Source: Melioribacteraceae bacterium (GTDB lineage Bacteria > Bacteroidota > Ignavibacteria > Ignavibacteriales > Melioribacteraceae). From it: a stretch of 64,000 bases of DNA. The stretch lies in the NCBI GenBank assembly GCA_019638015.1, contig JAHBUP010000001.1:1644424-1708423 (forward strand), given 5' to 3'. A program made the translations under genes and the position numbers. Shown here in pieces: positions 54,119-61,095 of the stretch; within the stretch, counting starts at the first letter, position 1; the number at the start of each line of letters is the position of its first letter. The notes below the pieces were generated by a model. It saw only the letters and a program-made list of their open reading frames with translations. It had not been told where the DNA came from and did not search any database.

Positions 54119-54862
54119 ATGAAGATAATTAAGAGTTCCATTCTCGCAAAATTTACAGAAGTTATTTTTGGATTTTCAACCAAAATTGGATTGAATAGAA
54201 ATTCTCCCTATTATTTTAACATGTCATTTAACGTTGGGGATGACAATTTTATTGTTGCAGAAAATAGAGAAGCTTTCTTTAAGGAACTAAATGTAAATAA
54301 AGAAGAGGTTTGTTTTCAGAAACAGATTCACTCTGACATTATAACCTATGTTGATCGAAGGGGAAACTGTGGTGATTCAGACGCTCTAATCACTGATAAA
54401 CCAAACTTAGCTTTAACAATTTCAAGTGCCGACTGCACTCCAGTTTTCATTTACGATTCATTGAATAAAATTGTAGCCGCAATTCATTCCGGATGGCGGG
54501 GCACTCAACAAAAAATAACTTTAAAAACTCTGAATAAATTATTTGGTGAATTTAATTCTAAACCAGAGAATTTATTTGTGTTTATTGGTCCATCAATTTC
54601 GAAGAAGAATTATGAGGTTGGCCTTGAGGTTGCTCGATTATTTGATAATAAATATGTAAAAGAATCAAACGGTAAGTATTATCTCGATGTATCTAAAAAT
54701 AATTATGATATGCTCGTGGAATCGAATATACCTGTGACCCAAATTGAGTATTCAAACTTGTGTACATTTGAGGAATCAGAACTCCTTCATTCTTACCGGC
54801 GGGATGGTGCGATTTCAGGACGTGCTTTGGGACTTATTTACTGGAGAGACGATGCTTATTAG
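54119..54862 (+). CDS. pgeF: Peptidoglycan editing factor PgeF (laccase-domain protein, YfiH family)
   Basis: About 247 residues. Metal and catalytic ligands are seen in order: QKQIHSD, SSADCTPVF and IHSGWRGT. E. coli PgeF corrects peptidoglycan precursors with serine in place of alanine; relatives are also purine nucleoside phosphorylases. I take the ATG at 54119 (MKIIKSS); the TTG at 54086 lies inside the lyase gene. It overlaps the EamA gene by 11 bases. Confidence 0.9.
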   Translation: MKIIKSSILAKFTEVIFGFSTKIGLNRNSPYYFNMSFNVGDDNFIVAENREAFFKELNVNKEEVCFQKQIHSDIITYVDRRGNCGDSDALITDKPNLALTISSADCTPVFIYDSLNKIVAAIHSGWRGTQQKITLKTLNKLFGEFNSKPENLFVFIGPSISKKNYEVGLEVARLFDNKYVKESNGKYYLDVSKNNYDMLVESNIPVTQIEYSNLCTFEESELLHSYRRDGAISGRALGLIYWRDDAY

Positions 54863-55763
54863 TGATAATGTAAAAATTAGCAGCGGCTATATAATTTGTT
54901 GTTTTATTTGGGGTTCAACTTGGCTCGCAATCCGTCTTGGCCTGGATTCATTTCAACCATTTATTTCGGCAGGACTTAGATTTTCACTAGCTGCAATATT
55001 TGTTTTCATATTAGTTCAATACAAAAAAATTGAAATAAAACTCACAAAGGAGTCAATCAAGTTCTATACAATAATGGGTTTCTTTTCTTTAGCAGTTCCA
55101 TTTGCTCTGGTTTATTGGGGGGAACAGCATATTTCCTCAGGGCTAACATCAATTGTATTTGCTGTATTCCCTTTTTTTGTAATTATTTTCAGCAAAATAT
55201 TTATTAAAGGGCAAACGATTTATTTATCACAAATAATGGGAATCTTGATCGGATTTTTAGGCATCATATTAATATTTTCGGATAGTCTAAAATTTGAATT
55301 GTCAAATTCTGTTTTAGGCATAGCAGCAGTATTACTCAGTTCAGCAATACAGGGTGCAATTTCGGTATATGTAAAAATTAAAGGAGAGCGGTATCATCCT
55401 TTGGGGATGAATTTATTTCCATTAATAATTGCTGGCTTAACCATGTTAATAGCGGCTTTTATTTTCGAATCCCCGGCATCATGGAAATTTAATTTGGCTG
55501 GAATTGGATCGGTTGTTTATTTGGCTTTATTCGGAACCGTTATTGCGTTTTCAGTTTATTATTGGCTTATAAAAAGAATTAATGTAATACTACTTTCACT
55601 TATCACATTAATAACTCCTATTATTGCCGTAATGCTTGGCGTTATTATACTCGGTGAAGAATTATCAAGCCAAGCTATTGCCGGCAGTGTGTTAGTGTTA
55701 ATAGGGGTGGTTTCTAATAATTTATATTCAATAAAAAAGTATATTTTTGAAAAAAGAAGTTGA
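54852..55763 (+). CDS. EamA/DMT-family transporter
   Basis: About 303 residues with ten predicted membrane helices in two homologous halves (WGSTWLAIRLGLDS opens the first; FGTVIAFSVYYWLIKR marks the second). The family exports amino acids, purines or other metabolites. I chose the ATG at 54852, preceded by GGAGAG; upstream in-frame starts lie in the pgeF gene. Substrate cannot be told from sequence; placement after the sulfur amino acid gene may hint at amino acid export. Confidence 0.88.
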   Translation: MLISDNVKISSGYIICCFIWGSTWLAIRLGLDSFQPFISAGLRFSLAAIFVFILVQYKKIEIKLTKESIKFYTIMGFFSLAVPFALVYWGEQHISSGLTSIVFAVFPFFVIIFSKIFIKGQTIYLSQIMGILIGFLGIILIFSDSLKFELSNSVLGIAAVLLSSAIQGAISVYVKIKGERYHPLGMNLFPLIIAGLTMLIAAFIFESPASWKFNLAGIGSVVYLALFGTVIAFSVYYWLIKRINVILLSLITLITPIIAVMLGVIILGEELSSQAIAGSVLVLIGVVSNNLYSIKKYIFEKRS

Positions 55764-55803
55764 AACCTATTGTTGCGGATAGTTAGTCTTATTTGTAAAT
55801 AGA

Positions 55804-55823
55804 AAGCCGAATATATTCAGCTT
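55804..55823. promoter_or_regulatory. 20-base near-perfect dyad upstream of a lipoprotein gene
   Basis: AAGCCGAATA followed directly by TATTCAGCTT: ten-base arms with one mismatch and no loop, 58 bases before the lipoprotein start. The lack of a loop suggests a protein-binding operator rather than a terminator. It is the only structure in the 117-base spacer. Confidence 0.35.
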
Positions 55824-55880
55824 ATAAAAAGTTAAAGCGATTTTATACAAAACAGTTTTTCGAACAAGAAAGAGGGAAAA

Positions 55881-56303
55881 ATGAAAAAGTATAATTTTAT
55901 TTATATACTCCTAATTAGTTTGTTGATAGTTACTGCATGCGGTAAAGATGACAATCCCACCGAATCCAACGGAGATAATTTGGTTGGCACATGGGTGTTA
56001 ACAAAAATTACAATAGTTTCGGGGGGAAATCTAGAAATTTCACCAGCTACAATTGGGACTAGTGCTACAATAATCATTAGAAGTGACAGAACTTTTACGG
56101 CCACAACTACAGATTCAGAAGGAACATCTACAGAAACCGGAACATGGAGTGTTGCTAACGGAAAAATAACTATGAAAACTAATGATGGCTCCAGCGAAGA
56201 AATTCCATATACAGTTAATGGAAATAAATTAACAATTGAAACGGTAATGGAAATTGCGGCATTTGGCGAAGTTCAAGCAAAATTGGAATTCACAAAACAG
56301 TAA
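55881..56303 (+). CDS. Lipocalin-like lipoprotein
   Basis: A 140-residue protein with a signal sequence ending in a lipobox (LIVTAC, Cys at residue 20) and then a polar linker. The body is a small beta-barrel domain of the lipocalin-like type seen in Bacteroidota: LVGTWVLTKI at the start, TFTATTT and GTWSVANGKITM in the middle. The family binds small hydrophobic ligands or has no known ligand. SD GAGGGA precedes the ATG. It stands alone between the transporter and folB. Confidence 0.8.
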   Translation: MKKYNFIYILLISLLIVTACGKDDNPTESNGDNLVGTWVLTKITIVSGGNLEISPATIGTSATIIIRSDRTFTATTTDSEGTSTETGTWSVANGKITMKTNDGSSEEIPYTVNGNKLTIETVMEIAAFGEVQAKLEFTKQ

Positions 56304-56383
56304 TTATTAAATTCTACTGTGGGAAATCAGCAGCTTTTAATTAACTGTAAAATTTTCAAAAATTCGTTACCCGGAATTACTTC

Positions 56384-56752
56384 ATGCTCAACATAATTAA
56401 AATAAAGAATGCCTCTTTTTACGCTTATCACGGCGCTTTAAAGGAGGAGCAAAATATTGGTGGAAAATTTGAAGCCGACGTAGATATATTCACTAATTTC
56501 TCAGAGGCTGCTAAAAGTGACAACTTAAGTTTAACAATCGATTACACCGATGTTTATAAATTTATCAATAAAATTGTGCATGAAAGGAAATTGTATTTAA
56601 TAGAGACTCTGGCTACAATTATAGCTGATGAACTCTTGAAAAAATATCCATCCATTCAAAAAATTGCAGTACGTGTACGAAAACATAGTGTGCCCGTTGG
56701 TGGTGTTCTAGATTATGTTGAAGCTGAAGTGATCAAAGAAAATGGTGAATAA
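56384..56752 (+). CDS. folB: Dihydroneopterin aldolase
   Basis: A 122-residue enzyme that splits dihydroneopterin to 6-hydroxymethyl-dihydropterin for folate. It has the family start IKIKNASFYAYHGALKEEQ, the YTDVYKFI segment, LIETLATIIADELL and a final RKHSVPVGGVLDYVEAE. It overlaps folK by 11 bases, the enzyme for the next step. Confidence 0.95.
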   Translation: MLNIIKIKNASFYAYHGALKEEQNIGGKFEADVDIFTNFSEAAKSDNLSLTIDYTDVYKFINKIVHERKLYLIETLATIIADELLKKYPSIQKIAVRVRKHSVPVGGVLDYVEAEVIKENGE

Positions 56753-57245
56753 AGTATATTTGGCGCTTGGGGCGAATATTGGTAACCCAATGCAAAAATT
56801 AATGGATGCTTGTGAAATTATTGAGGCGGATGAAAATTGTTCTATAATTAAAACTTCATCTGTATATGAATCAAAACCATACGGGTTTATGGAACAAAGT
56901 AACTTTTATAACGCGGTTATTTTTGTTAAAACGAGTTACAATTTAGAACAGATTTTTACTTTTATTAAGAGCGCTGAAAAAATTCTCGGCCGCACTGATC
57001 AAAAAATTCATTGGGGCCCGCGTGAAATAGATATTGATATTCTTTATTATAATAACTTAATTTATACCAGCGATATTCTAACTGTTCCACATAAAGAAAT
57101 ATTGAAAAGAGATTTTGTACTGATTCCACTAATTGAAATTTGCGGCGATTTCTATCACCCAGTTTCAACTGAACCTCTGAATAAAATTGATATTTCTTCA
57201 TTAGAACAAAATGTAATCAGAAAACTTGATAATAAATTAATATAA
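56742..57245 (+). CDS. folK: 2-amino-4-hydroxy-6-hydroxymethyldihydropteridine pyrophosphokinase
   Basis: A 167-residue HPPK, adding pyrophosphate from ATP to the pterin made by FolB. Typical features are YLALGANIGNPMQKL at the N-terminus, the ESKPYG and FYNAV segments, and WGPREIDIDILYY with the Mg-binding Asp pair, then PHKEILKRDFVLIPL. It lies in frame overlap with folB and three bases before the kinase gene. Confidence 0.95.
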   Translation: MVNKVYLALGANIGNPMQKLMDACEIIEADENCSIIKTSSVYESKPYGFMEQSNFYNAVIFVKTSYNLEQIFTFIKSAEKILGRTDQKIHWGPREIDIDILYYNNLIYTSDILTVPHKEILKRDFVLIPLIEICGDFYHPVSTEPLNKIDISSLEQNVIRKLDNKLI

Positions 57246-57248
57246 AAA

Positions 57249-57896
57249 GTGAATGATATAAGATATATTGCAATTGAGGGAGTAATTGGAGCAGGTAAAA
57301 CTTCTTTAGCTCAAAAACTTTCTGAAAGGTTAAGCGCAATTTTAATTCTTGAAGAGTTTGAAGAGAATCCATTCTTAGAAAAATTTTATGATGATAGAAA
57401 GCGATTTGCTTTTCAGACACAGATGTTCTTCTTGATCAATAGATATAAACAGCAGCAGCAGATGAATCAGCAGGAATTATTTGCCAAACATATTGTAACC
57501 GACTATATTTTTGACAAGGATAGAATATTTGCGTACATGAATCTCAATGGTGAGGAATTAAAACTTTATGAAAGTTTATTCCCACTGCTCGAAAGAGAGA
57601 TACCAAAACCCGATTTGGTGATATTCCTTCAGTCGAGTATTGATCGTCTTGTTTCAAATGTAAAATTAAGGGGAAGAAATTTTGAGAAAAATCTTACCCG
57701 CTCTTACTTAACAGAATTATCAGAAGCATATAATAATTTTTTCTTCAAGTATAACAATACCCCATTGTTAATTGTAAATACTTCGGAAATAGATTTTGTG
57801 AATGACGACGATGATTTTGATGAACTTTTTAAACAAATATTTAGAGAAGACAGGGCATTTATAGAGTATTTTAACCCTGAAGTTAAAGGAAAATAA
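57249..57896 (+). CDS. Deoxynucleoside kinase
   Basis: A 215-residue P-loop kinase that phosphorylates deoxynucleosides in salvage. The Walker A is GVIGAGKT (11-18), followed by the EEFEENPFLEKFY acidic segment and the QTQMFFLINRYKQ block that contacts the base; a KDRIFAYMNL segment holds the DR motif. It fits the deoxyadenosine/deoxyguanosine kinase group. The start is GTG three bases after folK; no in-frame ATG lies before Walker A. It ends by TAATG overlap with the next gene. Confidence 0.9.
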   Translation: MNDIRYIAIEGVIGAGKTSLAQKLSERLSAILILEEFEENPFLEKFYDDRKRFAFQTQMFFLINRYKQQQQMNQQELFAKHIVTDYIFDKDRIFAYMNLNGEELKLYESLFPLLEREIPKPDLVIFLQSSIDRLVSNVKLRGRNFEKNLTRSYLTELSEAYNNFFFKYNNTPLLIVNTSEIDFVNDDDDFDELFKQIFREDRAFIEYFNPEVKGK

Positions 57897-58099
57897 TGTT
57901 CAGATTATTAGTATGGGGAGTTGTTTTTTATTTCATTTATAAAGCAATAAAAGTTTTGATGAAGGCTATAATACCAAACTCGAATAATAATTTTTATAAA
58001 AATAGAAATGAGAAGAAAACAGAAGCCGGAATTAATAAGAAAGATATAATTGAAGCTGAGTTTGAAGAGATTCCTCAAAACGATAAAGACAAAAATTAG
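57896..58099 (+). CDS. Small single-helix membrane protein (DUF4834-like)
   Basis: A 67-residue protein: one membrane helix (LLVWGVVFYFIYKAIKVLM, residues 4-22), then a basic polar stretch, then an acidic IIEAEFEEI segment. The build (N-terminal helix, charged tail with a D/E-rich end) resembles DUF4834 proteins of Bacteroidota, which have no known function. Its ATG shares a base with the stop of the kinase gene, and GT9 follows after nine bases. Confidence 0.7.
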   Translation: MFRLLVWGVVFYFIYKAIKVLMKAIIPNSNNNFYKNRNEKKTEAGINKKDIIEAEFEEIPQNDKDKN

Positions 58100-58108
58100 C
58101 TGTTAAAA

Positions 58109-59206
58109 ATGTCTAATTCGAAACCTCACAAAAAAATAATAACAAAGCTTATTCAAATACTACTAGCAGCCAAAGACACTCCTTTTGGACAACCAAATAA
58201 ATTTAAAAGAGTACTAATAATTAGGCAGCATAATCAATTTGGAGATATGCTTGCCAGTGTGTCACTCTTTAGAGCGGTTAAAGAGACATATCCAAATGTA
58301 TCGCTTACCATTATTGCAAGTCCCGAAAACTATTTCGCCATTGAGAAAAATAATTTAATAGATGAACTTGTTGTTTTTGACAAGAAAAATCTTAAAAATC
58401 CATTATATATTGCAAAATTTTGGAAAACCCTGAGAAGGGGATATGATTTTGCAATTGTCCCCGCAACAGTTGCAATCTCAAATACTAGTTGTATTCTTGC
58501 GGCTTTAAGTAGATCAACTATTAAGTTTGGACCCTTATCATTAGGAGGAATTGGTAATCCGCTGGCTCCAGTATTCAATTTTAAAATTAAGTTGGATTGG
58601 AAAAATTATCCCGACGCTCATGTTTCTGAATTTATATTAGATATTGTTCGCCCATTTGGAATTAGTACAAAAAATTATCTATCATCAATTAACTTCGACA
58701 GATATGATAAAGAAATGGCGGAAAAATTTATTAGTACTTTAAGAAAAGGTAATTTAATAATTGGATTACATGTTGGAGCAGGGAAGCCTCAAAACAGATG
58801 GGATTTAGAAAACTTTACTGAGTTAATAAAATTTCTGCAGCAGAAATACAGCGCTTCATTTTATTTTACAGGAAGCAGTGCCGATAGGGAACAAATACTA
58901 TTCATGAAAAATAAGTTTGGAGAAACCACAGGATATTTTATTAACAAAACGATAGCTCAATTGGCGGCAGTTATTTCTCTGACTGACATATTTATTACAA
59001 ATGATACCGGAGTAATGCATGTTGCCGGGGCAACTGATGTTGCCCAGATTTCATTATTTGGCCCTACAAATCCATTTAATTGGGCACCTATTGGTAAGAA
59101 TAAATTTTTTTTAAGAAAATCCGATTTTGTGAATGATATTACAACTGAGGATGTAGTTAATTTAATTGATGTAATTCGAGATTCGCAGAGTGAAAGGAAA
59201 TATTAA
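58109..59206 (+). CDS. Glycosyltransferase family 9 (LPS heptosyltransferase-like)
   Basis: A 365-residue GT-B enzyme. The N-terminal half opens with VLIIRQHNQFGDMLASVSLFRAVKETYP; the C-terminal half has GLHVGAGKPQNRWDLENF and NDTGVMHVAGATDVAQISLFGPTNPFNWAP, the nucleotide-sugar site of the ADP-heptose family. It probably adds a core sugar to LPS, fitting with LptD in this window. It ends directly at the stop of the convergent kinase gene, with no base between. Confidence 0.9.
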   Translation: MSNSKPHKKIITKLIQILLAAKDTPFGQPNKFKRVLIIRQHNQFGDMLASVSLFRAVKETYPNVSLTIIASPENYFAIEKNNLIDELVVFDKKNLKNPLYIAKFWKTLRRGYDFAIVPATVAISNTSCILAALSRSTIKFGPLSLGGIGNPLAPVFNFKIKLDWKNYPDAHVSEFILDIVRPFGISTKNYLSSINFDRYDKEMAEKFISTLRKGNLIIGLHVGAGKPQNRWDLENFTELIKFLQQKYSASFYFTGSSADREQILFMKNKFGETTGYFINKTIAQLAAVISLTDIFITNDTGVMHVAGATDVAQISLFGPTNPFNWAPIGKNKFFLRKSDFVNDITTEDVVNLIDVIRDSQSERKY

Positions 59207-61087
59207 TTATTGATACTTAGGAATAGTAAAAATAAATTTTGTACCATTTCCTTCAATACTTTCTACCCAGATTTTTCCCTGCAATTTATTAACAATTTCA
59301 GCGCATAAAATTAAGCCAAGCCCGGTGCCAGTTTCTCCCGATGTACCTTTAGTGGAAATATGAGAATCGATTTTAAAAAGTTTTGATATTTTATTTTGCG
59401 CAATGCCCACTCCAGAATCCTCAACAGTAACTTGAAGGAATTGATCTAAAATATCGGCGCTTATCTTAATAATTCCTTTATCGGGTGTAAACTTTATTGC
59501 ATTGGAGAGCAAATTATCTATTACCGCTTCGAACATTCTAATATCGCCATAACCAAAAGTCTCAGCGGCTATTCGATTTTCAATCGAAATATGTTTGTTG
59601 TCTGCGTTCGGTTTGTGAAGCTGAGATATAGTATTTACAACTTTTTCTATATCTATCTTCTCTTTTCGGTATTCAACGCGACCGGTTTGAAGCCTGGACC
59701 ATTCCAACAATTGTTCTATAAATTGGAAAATATTTCTCGTTGTGGAATGAATTCTATCTATGAAGTCATTTTTTTCTTCTTCAGATAAATTGGGGAATTC
59801 ATCTTTTAGTAATCCGGTGAATCCAAGTAAACCTTGAAATGGACTTTTAAGATCGTGAGCTATTATTGAAAAGAAATCATCTTTCGATTTATTTAATTCT
59901 TTCAATTCTGCTTCATAATTTTTGATATGTGTTATATCACTAATTATTGTAAATATTCTAAATGGTTTACTGTTGCCCGCGGAATACTCGGGGGTAGAAG
60001 ATAATGTCAGCCATTTTTCATTTCCAGTTTTGGAAAAACGTATCCTTAGAAGTATATCTTTAACTTCTTTGCCGGTTTTGAGGGCTACGTATGGGGGTAG
60101 TTTCTCGCGTGGTACTTCTGTCCCATCCTCAAAAAAGAATTTAAATCTCGAATCAAAGATATTTATCTGAGAAAGTTCCTCCTCTTTTATATCAAAAATT
60201 TTACAAACTGCTGAATTAAATGAAAGTATATCTCCATTAATATCGTTATAGAGAACACCCTGGCTCATCGATTCAAAAAGGTTACGGTATTTTGTTTCAC
60301 TGGCAATTAAACCTAATTCAGATTGCTTTCTCTCTGTGATATCTCTAAAAATAAGAACAACTCCGGTGAGGGTGCCAGCTTCGTCACGGATAAGAGTTGT
60401 GTGCTCCTCAATCATCATTAATTCGGCATTGCGTTTTAGCAGAAAGGCTTCATTATAATTTTTCTGAGGATATGGATTATTTAGAATTGTTATAACGGGG
60501 TTTTCTATTGGATTATAAGTTTGGGGATCGACCAAATGAAAAACATGATCAATTCGCTTGCCCTTCAGAGTATCTGAGTCGAGACCCAAAATTTGTTCAG
60601 CCTGTTTATTAGAATATTTAATTATTCCATCAGAATTTGTAGCGAGAATTGCATCCCCGATGCTGCGAAGAGTTGCGTTAAGCCATCGTTCACTCTCCTT
60701 AAGTTTGGCCTCCATTTTTCTACGGTTGAGCGCAACTACAATTGTGCTTTCTAGCTCTCGTGTTTCAAATGGTTTCACCAGATAGCCGTAAGGTTCGGTA
60801 TGTTTAGCTCGTGATACGGTGGTATGATCGCCAAACGCGGTTAAATAAATAACCGGGATATCAACTTTAGATCTGATTGCTTCAGTGGTTTTAATACCAT
60901 CTAAATCGCCACTCAGATTTATATCCATAATTATTAAATCAGGTCTAAGCGAAACCGCTTTTTCGTAGGCTTCCCATCCAGAGGTGGCCGTTCCAACTAC
61001 ATCGTAACCGCTTCTTTTTAATCGATGAGCAATTTCCATTGAAATTATCTGCTCATCCTCTACTAAAAGAACTTTTGCGTTATTCAT
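59207..61087 (-). CDS. Sensor histidine kinase with N-terminal receiver and two PAS domains
   Basis: A 626-residue cytoplasmic kinase without membrane helices. Order: receiver domain (1-120; D10-D11, phospho-acceptor D55, K105), PAS (about 135-255), PAS with PAC (about 270-390), HisKA with H411 in IIAHDLKSPFQGLLGF, and HATPase_c with the N box (DNLLSNAIKFTP), DSGVGI and GTGLGL. With its receiver at the front it is suited to receive phosphate from another kinase. It follows the larger propeller kinase gene by eight bases, making a likely pair. Confidence 0.9.
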   Translation of the reverse strand: MNNAKVLLVEDEQIISMEIAHRLKRSGYDVVGTATSGWEAYEKAVSLRPDLIIMDINLSGDLDGIKTTEAIRSKVDIPVIYLTAFGDHTTVSRAKHTEPYGYLVKPFETRELESTIVVALNRRKMEAKLKESERWLNATLRSIGDAILATNSDGIIKYSNKQAEQILGLDSDTLKGKRIDHVFHLVDPQTYNPIENPVITILNNPYPQKNYNEAFLLKRNAELMMIEEHTTLIRDEAGTLTGVVLIFRDITERKQSELGLIASETKYRNLFESMSQGVLYNDINGDILSFNSAVCKIFDIKEEELSQINIFDSRFKFFFEDGTEVPREKLPPYVALKTGKEVKDILLRIRFSKTGNEKWLTLSSTPEYSAGNSKPFRIFTIISDITHIKNYEAELKELNKSKDDFFSIIAHDLKSPFQGLLGFTGLLKDEFPNLSEEEKNDFIDRIHSTTRNIFQFIEQLLEWSRLQTGRVEYRKEKIDIEKVVNTISQLHKPNADNKHISIENRIAAETFGYGDIRMFEAVIDNLLSNAIKFTPDKGIIKISADILDQFLQVTVEDSGVGIAQNKISKLFKIDSHISTKGTSGETGTGLGLILCAEIVNKLQGKIWVESIEGNGTKFIFTIPKYQ

Positions 61088-61095
61088 TTATCATT

